Shown here: one piece after another, positions 45,001-54,478 of the stretch
Position numbering within the stretch: position 1 is the first letter of the stretch
Layout: each line of letters begins with the position of its first letter
Assembly (NCBI RefSeq): GCF_003286125.1
Contig: NZ_QMED01000001.1
Location: 186,001-250,000 of the forward strand
Source of the DNA: Algibacillus agarilyticus
GTDB lineage: Bacteria; Pseudomonadota; Gammaproteobacteria; Enterobacterales; Alteromonadaceae
Direction: 5' to 3'
DNA length: 64,000 bases
Position numbers and translations under genes: made by a program
Notes under the pieces: generated by a model
The model's input: the letters and a program-made list of their open reading frames with translations, nothing else
The model's database searches: none
Told to the model about the DNA's origin: nothing

Positions 45001-45299
45001 GCGAATTTTAGGCGGAAAATATTGCCGATTTAGCGGCAATATAAGAGAAAAAAGAGACAAAACACGCCTGGAAAATTTCAAATTAAAATTATATAAGACT
45101 AGGCTGCGATTGAACTAAATAATGACTAATTAAACTTTTAAATGAGTACAGCATTGCGGCAACTGTAGATGAACTAAACATAAACGGATAGTCGAATGGA
45201 GTCGTCACACATATAGAAATGAAGGAAAGTTTAAGCAAGTTAAAGCAAGTTTGAATATTAGCTGAACTTATCACCGGATAAACATTTAGGCGTAAGTCA

Positions 45300-45331
45300 T
45301 AAAATGAAAAAGCCAGAGGCAAGCCCCTGGC
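45300..45331 (-). terminator. Terminator after flagellin 3
   Basis: Minus strand hairpin GCCAGGGG-CTTG-CCTCTGGC (one G-U pair) followed by TTTTTCATTTT, a strong intrinsic terminator about 80 bases past the stop. Confidence 0.85.
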
Positions 45332-45410
45332 AAAAGCTCATATCTTGGAGAGAGTGAGCAAAGACATAAATAACGATTTCACAGTTGAATCGTTATTAAA
45401 ATTAGAATGA

Positions 45411-46232
45411 TTAACCGCCTAATAAAGACAAAGCAGCCTGTGGACGTTGGTTAGCTTGCGATAATACCGTTTGACTTGCTTGTTGTACGATTTGATTACG
45501 TGACAAATTAGCCGTTTCAACCGCAAAATCAGTATCACGTATTTGTGAACGTGCATTTGATACATTCTCTACAACATTACTTAAGTTACGAATAGTTGAT
45601 TGAAAACGGTTTTGAATAGCACCCAAATCTGCACGCATACCACCAATAGTAGAGATTGCGGCATCCAAGTTAGTTAACGCGCCCGATGCACCAGATGCAG
45701 TCGCAACGGTAATATCGGCTAAATCTAAACCACTTAACGAAGCACTCGTACCAACGGTCACCGCAATTGATTGGCCGCCATTAGCGCCAACTAAAAAAGA
45801 AGCTGAATAATCACCTTTTAATAAATCAACACCTGCAAATTGTGTGGTTTGACCTATACGACTTATTTCCGTTTTTAAGGCTGCCACTTCTTTTTGTAGT
45901 GCGGCTCTATCCGTTGAGGTGTTAATGCCATTTTGAGATTGAATAGCAAGTTGGCGAATACGTTGTAATGACGTTGTTATTTCTTGCATCGCCCCTTCAG
46001 CCGTTTGTGCAACTGAAATACCATCATTTGCATTACGTACCGCTTGATTTAAACCTTCAATTTGTGACGTCATGCGATCTGATATTTGCATACCGGCAGC
46101 ATCATCAGCCGCTCGGTTAATACGAAAGCCCGAAGATAAACGTTCAAATGAAGTTGATAGTGAATCACCCGACATTGATAACTGACGTTGGGCGTTTAAA
46201 GATGAAACATTAGTATTTACAAACATTGCCAT
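45411..46232 (-). CDS. fliC: Flagellin 3
   Basis: 273 aa, ending LLGG, subtype A core [20 protein letters not shown]. Conserved D0/D1 ends flank a minimal central region. Start ATG with TAGGAGAG upstream. Own sigma-28 promoter and an intrinsic terminator make it an independent transcription unit. Confidence 0.96.
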   Translation of the reverse strand: MAMFVNTNVSSLNAQRQLSMSGDSLSTSFERLSSGFRINRAADDAAGMQISDRMTSQIEGLNQAVRNANDGISVAQTAEGAMQEITTSLQRIRQLAIQSQNGINTSTDRAALQKEVAALKTEISRIGQTTQFAGVDLLKGDYSASFLVGANGGQSIAVTVGTSASLSGLDLADITVATASGASGALTNLDAAISTIGGMRADLGAIQNRFQSTIRNLSNVVENVSNARSQIRDTDFAVETANLSRNQIVQQASQTVLSQANQRPQAALSLLGG

Positions 46233-46314
46233 GATTTCTCTCCTAAGTAGAACTTAATTGCCTAAAGGCATTTATGTATCAGTTACTTGTTATTATTATT
46301 GACTGACAATTAAG

Positions 46315-46341
46315 TTATCGCTTGCCGAAAGAAATTCTTTA
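46315..46341 (-). promoter_or_regulatory. Sigma-28 promoter of flagellin 3
   Basis: Minus strand TAAAGAAT-N11-AGCGATAA; spacing identical to the others, about 75 bases of leader. Confidence 0.8.
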
Positions 46342-46507
46342 GCCTTATTTTAAAAATAGTACGCAGAAACGCTGTTGATATAAAATACCAACAGTCCGCA
46401 TCTAACTATAAACAATTGTTTTAATTAACTATTTCAAAGTTACAATTAAATTATAAATATCCGATTATAATAACAATTCAAACTGCCCACTTAGTTTTTA
46501 CGAAATA

Positions 46508-46530
46508 GGCTGGGAGAATTTCTCCCAGCC
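46508..46530 (-). terminator. Terminator hairpin after flagellin 2
   Basis: Perfect 10-bp GC-rich stem GGCTGGGAGA with a 3-base loop, about 125 bases past the stop. The following minus-strand tail TATTTCGT is only moderately T-rich. Further stems precede it in the 3-prime region (46548-46572 and 46571-46623). Confidence 0.75.
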
Positions 46531-46653
46531 AATCGCTCCTAAACTAAGGTGAGAGCGAGCGATAATCTCACCGTTTGGTTGATTAACCGATCGCACTACC
46601 TCCTGGCTATTTCTCCCAAACGGATGGAATCAGAGCCTAGATTAATTGAAAAA

Positions 46654-47472
46654 TTAACCTAATAGAGATAAAGCAGATTGAGGTCTTTGGTTTGCTTGTG
46701 ACAATACCGTTTGACTTGCTTGTTGTACTATCTGATTACGCGTTAATTCAGCTGTTTCTGTCGCAAAATCGGTATCACGAATTTGAGAACGTGCATTTGA
46801 TACGTTTTCGACAACATTACTTAAGTTACGAATAGTTGATTGAAAACGATTTTGCACCGCACCCAAATCAGCTCGCATGCCACCAATAGTTGAAATAGCC
46901 GCATCAATTGTGGTTAACGCTGTTGAAGCACCGGTTTCAGTCGCTACCGTGGTATCGGTTAAACCTAAACCAGATAACGAAGCACTTGTACCAACCGTTA
47001 CACTAATAGATTGGCCACCATTAGCGCCCACTAAAAATGAAGCTGAATAATCACCTTTAAGTAGATCAACGCCCGCAAACTGAGTTGTCTGACCAATTCG
47101 ACTAATTTCAGTTTTTAAAGCGGTTACTTCTTTTTGTAAAGCTGCTCTATCTGATGATGTATTAATACCATTTTGCGATTGCACAGCAAGCTGACGGATA
47201 CGTTGCAAAGAGGTGGTGATCTCTTGCATTGCGCCCTCTGCCGTTTGCGCCACTGAAATGCCATCATTTGCATTTCTAACCGCTTGATTTAAACCTTGAA
47301 TTTGTGACGTCATTCGATCAGATATTTGCATACCCGCGGCATCATCTGCTGCTCGGTTAATACGAAAACCCGAAGATAAACGTTCAAAAGATGTAGAAAG
47401 CGCGTTACCTGAATTAGATAACTGTCGTTGTGCATTCAACGATGATACGTTGGTGTTAACGAACATAGCCAT
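46654..47472 (-). CDS. fliC: Flagellin 2
   Basis: 272 aa from the [11 protein letters not shown] at 47472; an in-frame start at 47481 would add MRT and lacks family support. Subtype B variable core [20 protein letters not shown], shared with flagellin 5, and QIQGLNQ where subtype A has QIEGLNQ. SD is AGGAGTGA. Strong sigma-28 promoter upstream. Confidence 0.96.
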   Translation of the reverse strand: MAMFVNTNVSSLNAQRQLSNSGNALSTSFERLSSGFRINRAADDAAGMQISDRMTSQIQGLNQAVRNANDGISVAQTAEGAMQEITTSLQRIRQLAVQSQNGINTSSDRAALQKEVTALKTEISRIGQTTQFAGVDLLKGDYSASFLVGANGGQSISVTVGTSASLSGLGLTDTTVATETGASTALTTIDAAISTIGGMRADLGAVQNRFQSTIRNLSNVVENVSNARSQIRDTDFATETAELTRNQIVQQASQTVLSQANQRPQSALSLLG

Positions 47473-47579
47473 AGTTCTCACTCCTATAGGTACATTGATA
47501 AGCTGTAATTTATAGCAATTACAACCAAGTTTTAAAACAAACCAAAGATTTATGAAACTTTTAATCTGCTTATGTATAT

Positions 47580-47606
47580 ATATCGGACAATAAAGAACAA
47601 ACTTTA
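47580..47606 (-). promoter_or_regulatory. Sigma-28 promoter of flagellin 2
   Basis: Minus strand TAAAGTTT-N11-TCCGATAT; the -35 is an exact consensus match. Confidence 0.87.
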
Positions 47607-47732
47607 ATCATTTATATCAAATAAAATAAAAGAAAAGGCGCAACTTAAGACATTAAAATAAAGCCTTAACTCAATAAATAGCAAAAAAGGACCGTTATCA
47701 TAAGATAACAGCCTTAAGCAAAGTGTGTAGAG

Positions 47733-47760
47733 TAAAACGACCGGAGGTTGCCCTCCGGTC
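47733..47760 (-). terminator. Intrinsic terminator in the flagellin 1-2 spacer
   Basis: Minus strand stem GACCGGAGG-GCAA-CCTCCGGTC (9 bp, perfect) then GTTTTACT. It lies 680 bases past flagellin 1 and may act as a second stop that insulates the flagellin 2 promoter. Confidence 0.7.
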
Positions 47761-48397
47761 AAACGCCCTACTTAGGAGAGATTGAGCGAAACCCTATCAA
47801 CTAACACTCACTTAAAAATTCAAGTGGGTGGCAGTATTTAATCCTACAAAAGATTAAAACACCCTGATAGTAATTAACCTAAACTCTGGATCACAAATTA
47901 GCTAATCCATTGTATTTAATAACAATACTTTTTTATTTTATTCTCGAGAGAATCTTTTCACTTAAAATAAGGCCAATTAACGAATGTAATAGCAGGCTAT
48001 TAATCACTAACTCAACGCCGTTATAAGCGAAAATTCTCTCTAAAAAGCAAATTGTTATATACAGTTCAGGTTGATTAAAATCAGCCTTATTTAAATCATT
48101 TTGTGTCGCGATGAGAACACCAATAAGCACTTAAATACATATAAAAGCTTATGCCCCTAGTTACAGGTCAACATATGACGTTATAAAATTTAAATAGCCG
48201 TAAAGCTCATCACCTTTTCTGTTTACCGCAATATTTATCACGGACAATCATTCTTTTTTTCGTATATGCATTAATCCTAAAACAATGAAACACCCAACAA
48301 TTTTGCGAGGCATATTTCCATAAATAAGTTATTTCGAGTTTTTGCTAACTAAAATCAAAAAGTAAAATAAAAACTAGAAATAGCTCAATAAAGAGCA
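47761..48397. other. Long spacer between flagellins 1 and 2
   Basis: About 640 bases without a supported gene, bounded by two terminator hairpins. A 65-codon frame at 47933-48130 (minus) has hydrophobic stretches but no clear ribosome site or family. A short unannotated RNA between the two terminators cannot be excluded, but no promoter was recognised. Confidence 0.4.
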
Positions 48398-48431
48398 GGC
48401 TTAGGTGATGATAATATTTTCCACCTAAGCC
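48398..48431 (-). terminator. Terminator after flagellin 1
   Basis: Perfect 10-bp stem GGCTTAGGTG/CACCTAAGCC with a 14-base A+T loop, starting 7 bases past the stop; the minus-strand tail is TGCTCTTTATT. Confidence 0.75.
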
Positions 48432-48437
48432 ACATTA

Positions 48438-49256
48438 TTAACCAAGAAGAGACAACGCAGCTTGCGGGCGTTGATTAGCCTGAGATAACACCGTTTGGCT
48501 CGCTTGTTGTACAATTTGATTACGTGTTAGATTAGCGGTTTCTGTCGCGAAATCGGTATCACGAATTTGTGAACGTGCGTTTGAGACATTCTCAACAACA
48601 TTGCTGAGATTTCGGATCGTTGATTGAAAACGATTTTGCACCGCACCTAAATCGGCACGCATGCCACCAATGGTAGAAATAGCAGCATCTAAACTGGTTA
48701 ATGCACCTGATGCACCAGTAGCCGTTGCAACCGTAAGGTCGGTTAAATCTAAACCGCTTAATGAAGCACTTGTTCCAACCGTTACCGCAATAGTTTGACC
48801 ACCATTAGCGCCAACTAAAAATGAAGCTGAATAGTCACCTTTTAATAAATCAACACCGGCAAATTGGGTCGTTTGTCCAATTCGGCTAACTTCAGTTTTA
48901 AGCGCGGCAACTTCTTTTTGTAGTGCGGCTCTGTCGGTTGACGTATTAATACCATTTTGAGATTGGATCGCGAGCTGACGAATACGTTGCAATGACGTTG
49001 TAATTTCTTGCATTGCGCCTTCAGCCGTTTGTGCAACCGAGATACCATCGTTGGCATTACGTACCGCTTGATTTAGACCTTCTATTTGTGAAGTCATACG
49101 ATCAGATATTTGCATACCAGCCGCATCATCTGCCGCTCGATTAATACGAAAACCAGATGATAAACGTTCAAAAGATGTTGATAACGCATTACCTGATTGT
49201 GACAATTGACGCTGTGCATTTAAAGACGATACATTGGTATTTACGAACATAGCCAT
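48438..49256 (-). CDS. fliC: Flagellin 1
   Basis: 272 aa, first flagellin after flgKL. Subtype A core [21 protein letters not shown]-terminus [18 protein letters not shown] and C-terminus [10 protein letters not shown] are standard. SD AGGAG, 8-9 bases before the ATG. Own sigma-28 promoter. In Vibrio the first flagellin is sigma-54 dependent, but no sigma-54 site was seen here. Confidence 0.96.
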   Translation of the reverse strand: MAMFVNTNVSSLNAQRQLSQSGNALSTSFERLSSGFRINRAADDAAGMQISDRMTSQIEGLNQAVRNANDGISVAQTAEGAMQEITTSLQRIRQLAIQSQNGINTSTDRAALQKEVAALKTEVSRIGQTTQFAGVDLLKGDYSASFLVGANGGQTIAVTVGTSASLSGLDLTDLTVATATGASGALTSLDAAISTIGGMRADLGAVQNRFQSTIRNLSNVVENVSNARSQIRDTDFATETANLTRNQIVQQASQTVLSQANQRPQAALSLLG

Positions 49257-49370
49257 AATTTTACTCTCCTAATTTTGCTTAAAAACGCACAACTAAGCTG
49301 TTGTTTTGCGCCTTTCATAATAAAAAATCGTTAAACCCTTTTTTTATAGCATCATTCCTTTGATACTTAT

Positions 49371-49397
49371 GTATCGGTATTTCAATTATTAGCTTTA
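49371..49397 (-). promoter_or_regulatory. Sigma-28 promoter of flagellin 1
   Basis: Minus strand TAAAGCTA-N11-ACCGATAC; leader about 105 bases. Confidence 0.85.
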
Positions 49398-49752
49398 GAT
49401 AAATCGCGCTATTTTTTGTACATTTAAGGTAAATAAAACGCTAAAGAATTTAATAACATTGACGAGTCAGGTCATAAAAAAAATGAAAATAAAGCTTAAG
49501 TTTTTTGATGAATGTACGGGGTGGTGATCTTTTTTGATTAGAATTGAAATAAGAGCAAACAAGCCCAAATTAGGCTTCAAAAATCGATGAGTTTAAAAAT
49601 AATTTTTAATAAACATAAAGCAGTAAAAAAGGTAAAAACTAACAATAGACGATAAAACGTACAATTAAGATGAAAAAAGCGGGGCGGAAAAATTAACATT
49701 TGAGAGAGATAACAAAGATGAATTGAGTAAAATAAGTAAAGTACAAATCAAT
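49398..49752. other. Spacer upstream of the flagellin 1 promoter
   Basis: About 355 A+T-rich bases between the flgKL terminator and the flagellin 1 promoter. I see no gene, repeat or clear regulatory site in it. Confidence 0.5.
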
Positions 49753-49789
49753 AAAACTTGTTCCCGAATGATATCGTGCAACAAGTTTT
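49753..49789 (-). terminator. Terminator hairpin of flgKL
   Basis: 10-bp perfect stem AAAACTTGTT/AACAAGTTTT with a 17-base loop; the minus-strand tail TATTGATTT is weakly T-rich. It lies past the inverted-repeat element that follows flgL. Confidence 0.6.
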
Positions 49790-49812
49790 ATATGTAGTGG
49801 TATAGAGGTAGA

Positions 49813-49963
49813 GTTATAGTCTTCTCGCTCAGGTTTTATGGTTCATTGTCAGCGCTTACTCGCCCCAATCACATAATAGAGCATATGCTCATGGGGTCTC
49901 GAAGCTTGACGGCTTCCCCTAAAACCCGATCGCTTTGACTATAGAATGCTAGAAGACAATAAC
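49813..49963. repeat. 151-bp element with 13-bp terminal inverted repeats (MITE-like)
   Basis: Ends GTTATAGTCTTCT and AGAAGACAATAAC are inverted copies with one mismatch. Inside are the palindrome GAGCATATGCTC (49879-49890), enclosed by CCCCA...TGGGG, and a small hairpin GAAGC/GCTTC (49901-49916). It has no coding capacity and no obvious target duplication. It begins 11 bp past the flgL stop. It could be a non-autonomous mobile element or a structured RNA; copy number is unknown. Confidence 0.5.
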
Positions 49964-49974
49964 AAAGTACGGCG

Positions 49975-51189
49975 TTATAAGAAGTTAAACAAGGTTAAGC
50001 CCGTTACTTTACTAAAAGTTTGATTGGCAGCTTGCAAAGCGACTTCTTGTTTCTGTAATTCTGTAATCGCTTCAGCAAAATCGACTTCTGATATTTTTGC
50101 TTTCGCTTCTTTTAAATTTATTTCTTGGTCTAAATTAGATAAATTCACGCTCGTCACGACATTTAACCGCCCGCCTATTTCTGAGCGAGCAGCACTCACA
50201 TTTCCCATTGATTCATCAATAGAATAAACAGCCGCATTAATTTCAGAATAATAACTTTCATTCAGCGTTTCAGCGCCACGTAATTTGTCAATTAATTGCG
50301 TTAGTGAGTTTAAGGTATTGTCTTTATTCGGCGCATCAAGTGAAAAGTGGAGTTCGTCACCTGCATTTCCATTTACGGTAAATTCAAGCCCTTTAAAATT
50401 CAGTTTATTCTCAGAGGATAAATTACCCGTTTCTAAAACGGCACCCGCATTATCTTGTACTTCATAAGCATCAGCTGCGGTTAATACAATATTAAACTCA
50501 TTATTAGTAGCCGGGATTGTCGCGTAATTTTGACGGTGAAATGCCTCAAATTGATCACCTGAATTAACTCGATAACTGCCTGTCGCTGTAGATGCAGCAT
50601 CAATGCTAATAGTGCTTCTTGAATCTGTATTTTCAAAAATAGCAAAACCAGAACCCGGTACACCTGACGCTATTTTTAAAGATTCAGATATTTGTATTTT
50701 TTTTACGTTTTCATTGCCTTGATATTCGTACTGGCCATCTGAACCTTGAATAAAAGCAGGTTCACTTGATTTAGAGCCCGAGAAAATGTATTCGCCTTGA
50801 CCATTTTTAGAATTATACATATCAAAAAGTTCTTCTTTGATCTGCTCTAATTCAATAGCAATTGCTTCTCGATCTTGTTTTGCTAACGCGCCATTACCCG
50901 CTTGCAACGTCAAGTTTCTAGCTCGCCCCATTGAAGAGTGAATATTATTCAAAACAACATCTTTATTTTCTAATGAGTTCTCAAGCAAAATAGTATTTTT
51001 TTCAAATTGATCAAGTCGAGCTAAATCTTCATTTAACCGCACCACTTTTGTGGCAGCCGCGGGATCATCTGATGGTTTTAAAATATTAGTTTGCTTCACT
51101 AATACATCTTGCGCGCGGACTAAACGTTTTTGCGCATCTAAAATACCATTTAAACTATTTTGATAAAGTTGATTCGTTGTGATTCTCAT
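49975..51189 (-). CDS. flgL: Hook-filament junction protein FlgL (HAP3)
   Basis: 404 aa. The start MRITTNQLYQNSLNGILDAQ, with KPSDDPAAATKVV shortly after, is the FlgL D0/D1 pattern. The C-terminal AKISEVDFAEAITELQKQEVALQAANQTF is flagellin-like. It joins FlgK to the filament. It starts 4 bp after flgK, and both are probably driven by the sigma-28 promoter ahead of flgK. Confidence 0.95.
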   Translation of the reverse strand: MRITTNQLYQNSLNGILDAQKRLVRAQDVLVKQTNILKPSDDPAAATKVVRLNEDLARLDQFEKNTILLENSLENKDVVLNNIHSSMGRARNLTLQAGNGALAKQDREAIAIELEQIKEELFDMYNSKNGQGEYIFSGSKSSEPAFIQGSDGQYEYQGNENVKKIQISESLKIASGVPGSGFAIFENTDSRSTISIDAASTATGSYRVNSGDQFEAFHRQNYATIPATNNEFNIVLTAADAYEVQDNAGAVLETGNLSSENKLNFKGLEFTVNGNAGDELHFSLDAPNKDNTLNSLTQLIDKLRGAETLNESYYSEINAAVYSIDESMGNVSAARSEIGGRLNVVTSVNLSNLDQEINLKEAKAKISEVDFAEAITELQKQEVALQAANQTFSKVTGLTLFNFL

Positions 51190-51193
51190 AAGA

Positions 51194-53260
51194 TTATCTC
51201 ACCGCCGCTAAAATAGCATCGAAAGTTGTTTGCGCAACAGTAATAACCCGAGCTGCTGCGCTATAAGCTTGCTCGTAACGCACAAGGTCCGCTGCTTCTT
51301 CATCAAGGTTAACCCCTGACATATCGTCAACTCGTGATTTAGATTGGCTTAATAGTGTTTCAGAAGATTCATACGAAATATTAGCGCGATTCGCAGTATC
51401 ACCAATAAAACCAATTAAGTTAGAATAAGATTCAGCAAAGGTCAGTGAGTTACCTGTCGACGATAAAATATTACGTCGCATCGTATTACTCGATTGCAAA
51501 TCAGCTAATTTTAAGCCATTAAAGTTATCGTCAAAACCATCATTATTAAAATTCAGGTTAAATTCATCTCCTGGTTCAGGTTGACCTGTGACTGATATTT
51601 CATAACCAGGGTAATCATCTGCAGCCCCTGGCCAAGCAGCGTTGTCACGCAATTGTTCCATAATATTAGTGCCACTAGCCGCGGTACCTAAAGCATTGCC
51701 AGCAGAATCTTGTACTTCATACTCACCAGCTGCGGTATAAACCACTTTAACTGGAGCATCACTATTTAAACCATAATCGCCTGTTACACCGTCTGCATTA
51801 AGGTCATTAGTAAAAGCAGAGCTAGTCGTAGATGTCATATCAGTATTAGTAATATCTTCTAATTCTATTTTTCCGCTACCAATATTTTCAATTGGGTTTT
51901 CAACACTAATAGGTGCAGCTAGTGCTAATTGCTCAGGTCGGTCAAAATTCATGGTGATGTCTAAGCCTGACAAACGGCTTGGGCGCGCTAAAAATTTATC
52001 ACCCGAAGTGAAACTACCGCCATCAGGATCAAAACGTAATTCTAGCCCATCCGGTAAACCATCTGATGCACCTTGAAAATCAGTCGTTGCAGCGGGGATC
52101 GTAAATGGCCCCGACGGATCCCCGTAGGCTTCACCTTTTTTTAATGATTGAACGGTATACTCTGTCGCACTAGTAAATGATATCTCGTATTCAAAATTTG
52201 TTGCTTGGCTGCCATAGCCTTCTTCAATACGCACTTCAACATCATGAAAACTACTTGCGTTACCGTCATAACCTAAAGCTTCTGTTGACGGAATTGAGAA
52301 CATATCCGAGCCAATATTACCTTCTAAATCAACACCTTTTTTGTTTTGCTGGTTCATTGCATCCGAAAAAGCAATTGCCATTTGACCTAATGAATTAATT
52401 GATTCATCTAATACATCTTCACGATAATCAAGCAATCCGCCTAATTTGCCGCCTGCATTGGTCTCATCAAATGCACTATTATTATTTGGATTATTAACCG
52501 CGAAAAGCTCCATTTCAACTCGCTGCGGATCAGGGTCACCTAATTTAGTGCGTAAATTAAAAGCATTGCCATCAATAACCAAAGGCTGCCCATTAGGCGC
52601 AACAAGTTCAATACCATTATTATCTTTTTCAATAGTATTGACCCCCATAGTGTGGGTTAAACGCCTAATAAGTTCATTACGCTCATCAATCATATGTGGG
52701 CCAGCATCATTGTTTTCACCAGCAGAAACAGACACTATTTTTTCATTTAAATCGTAAATGCTATTAATTAACGAATTGGCTTCTGAAACCGTAAACTCAA
52801 TTTCTTCGTTAACAACATCTTCTTGTTCGAGTACACGCTCAGAAAGTGATTGCATACGGGCAACTAAAGCTTGTGAATCAGAAATAACTAATTGTCGAGG
52901 TGTTAAAGAAGAAGGCTCATCATTGGCTTCATTGATACGACCAAAGACATCATCCAAACCACGTGCGATGCTCGTTTGATCATCACTAAATAAATTATCT
53001 AATATTTCGGTATTATCACGATAAGTTTCAGCTCTACCATTCGATGCGGTATCTCGCCTATATTGCTCATTCGCATATTGGTCGAATAAACGCACCGTTT
53101 CAGATCGCCCCAAGCCCCATTCAACAAAACTGGTAAATTCAGTTCTTTGGCGCGAGTAACCAGGTGTGTTTAAATTGGCAATATTATTACTCACCGTTTG
53201 CAGATGACTTTGATTGCCTAATAAAGCGGAAGTACCTAGTTTTAATAACTCTGAAGACAT
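51194..53260 (-). CDS. flgK: Hook-filament junction protein FlgK (HAP1)
   Basis: 688 aa, on the long side for FlgK (E. coli 547). The N-terminus LLKLGTSALLGNQSHLQTVSNNIANLNTPGYSRQR is the rod/hook/HAP signature. The C-terminus with VNLDEEAADLVRYEQAYSAAARVI is typical. The extra length lies in the central region (about residues 330-580), which has repeated YEVQDSAG/YTVQSL-type segments. It is first in the flgKL unit. Confidence 0.95.
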   Translation of the reverse strand: MSSELLKLGTSALLGNQSHLQTVSNNIANLNTPGYSRQRTEFTSFVEWGLGRSETVRLFDQYANEQYRRDTASNGRAETYRDNTEILDNLFSDDQTSIARGLDDVFGRINEANDEPSSLTPRQLVISDSQALVARMQSLSERVLEQEDVVNEEIEFTVSEANSLINSIYDLNEKIVSVSAGENNDAGPHMIDERNELIRRLTHTMGVNTIEKDNNGIELVAPNGQPLVIDGNAFNLRTKLGDPDPQRVEMELFAVNNPNNNSAFDETNAGGKLGGLLDYREDVLDESINSLGQMAIAFSDAMNQQNKKGVDLEGNIGSDMFSIPSTEALGYDGNASSFHDVEVRIEEGYGSQATNFEYEISFTSATEYTVQSLKKGEAYGDPSGPFTIPAATTDFQGASDGLPDGLELRFDPDGGSFTSGDKFLARPSRLSGLDITMNFDRPEQLALAAPISVENPIENIGSGKIELEDITNTDMTSTTSSAFTNDLNADGVTGDYGLNSDAPVKVVYTAAGEYEVQDSAGNALGTAASGTNIMEQLRDNAAWPGAADDYPGYEISVTGQPEPGDEFNLNFNNDGFDDNFNGLKLADLQSSNTMRRNILSSTGNSLTFAESYSNLIGFIGDTANRANISYESSETLLSQSKSRVDDMSGVNLDEEAADLVRYEQAYSAAARVITVAQTTFDAILAAVR

Positions 53261-53364
53261 GATTTAGCTCACTCAACCTAACAGCTTAGGTTTGCTCGGA
53301 TACAATATGAAAACAATATGAAAACAATAAAAAAATATACTCAAATAAAAGTATAGTCGTAACC

Positions 53365-53391
53365 TTATCGGCCGGTTACTTAATAACTTTA
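53365..53391 (-). promoter_or_regulatory. Sigma-28 promoter of flgKL
   Basis: Minus strand TAAAGTTA-N11-GCCGATAA, a near-perfect match. The first three bases of the -35 are the TAA stop codon of flgJ. Leader about 95 bases. Confidence 0.88.
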
Positions 53392-54453
53392 ATATTGCAT
53401 ATTAGTGGCTGAATTAAAAACCTTATCTTTTAAAACATTTAGAATTTTAGTCGCGTAGTTTGGATCAGTTGCGTAGCCTGCTTGCTGCAGGGCAGAAAAA
53501 TAAGCTTCAGGTTGTTGAGCCGCTTCTACAGCCGCTTGATATCGAGGTTGCTCTTTTATAAAGCTAACATAATCAGCTAATCCAGCTTCAATACTGTCAT
53601 AAGCTCTAAATTGCGCTTTTTCGGTTTGAATAGCGCCTTGTCTAAACTCATAAGTATCGCGTTCAGCAGAGTCACCAGACCAACGAGAGTCTGCTTTGAT
53701 ACCAAAAAAATTATTCGCATTTGAACCGTCTGCTTTTTCAATCATTTTTTGTCCCCAGCCAGTCTCGAGTGCGGCTTGGGCTATCATCGCGACGGGTGAC
53801 AAACCAATTGCTTGACTAACTTTTTCAGCAATCGGTAAAAGGCGATCAACAAAATCTTGTTTGCCTTGAAACGGTATATGTTTTTCGGTAAGTGACCCCG
53901 TGTTGCTCTCACTTAATGGCTTATCTTGATCGACAGGCTTATTAACCTTTTGCATTAGAACTTGGGCTTTTTCATCTGCAACTTGTAAAACATGTTTTTG
54001 AAATGATTGAGATTGAATTTGCAAGATAGCAAGTGGATCATTATTTTTATCATCGTTATTTTTTTCATTGCTGAAATCACCACCAAATGCACTCGGTATT
54101 ACGCCATCTGAACGCATAACTGAGGCCGGCATATATTGGTTTTTTTCTGGGCTCAATTGCTGAACGATAATATCGGCTAAACCTAATGCGCCCGTACTTG
54201 ATAACTCACTAGCCATTTGGTCATCATGCATACCTTCATAAAATTTAGCCGCTTGACTATTAAACGGGCTGTCTTTATCAGATAAAACTTCATTTGCTTG
54301 GCGCATGCTTTTTAATAACATATTCATAAAAATAGATTCAAAATGCTGAGCTGCTTTTTTTAGAGCATCTTTGTCATTTCGCTGCGCAGCTTGGCGTAAA
54401 TCATCCAAGCCAGCAGTGTCATGATACATTTGAGTTTGTTCTAATTTATCCAT
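53389..54453 (-). CDS. flgJ: Rod scaffold and peptidoglycan hydrolase FlgJ
   Basis: 354 aa with both usual domains. Residues about 10-105 are the rod-cap part (ALKKAAQHFESIFMNMLLKS, FYEGMHDDQMA). Residues about 200-350 are a glucosaminidase-type muramidase (LSPVAMIAQAALETGWGQ with the catalytic Glu, NNFFGIKAD, YATDPNYATKIL). It opens the peptidoglycan for rod growth in the periplasm. The middle linker (about 105-195) is polar and unconserved. Its stop codon is part of the flgK promoter. Confidence 0.95.
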   Translation of the reverse strand: MDKLEQTQMYHDTAGLDDLRQAAQRNDKDALKKAAQHFESIFMNMLLKSMRQANEVLSDKDSPFNSQAAKFYEGMHDDQMASELSSTGALGLADIIVQQLSPEKNQYMPASVMRSDGVIPSAFGGDFSNEKNNDDKNNDPLAILQIQSQSFQKHVLQVADEKAQVLMQKVNKPVDQDKPLSESNTGSLTEKHIPFQGKQDFVDRLLPIAEKVSQAIGLSPVAMIAQAALETGWGQKMIEKADGSNANNFFGIKADSRWSGDSAERDTYEFRQGAIQTEKAQFRAYDSIEAGLADYVSFIKEQPRYQAAVEAAQQPEAYFSALQQAGYATDPNYATKILNVLKDKVFNSATNMQY

Positions 54454-54478
54454 ATGCTTAATTCTTTATATGCTGTAC

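Noticed and set aside
45089-45322. 77-codon minus-strand open frame after flagellin 4
   Set aside because: It runs into the terminator of flagellin 3 and overlaps its hairpin; no family or start signal.
47933-48130. 65-codon minus-strand open frame between flagellins 1 and 2
   Set aside because: Some hydrophobic segments but no ribosome site, promoter or recognisable relatives.
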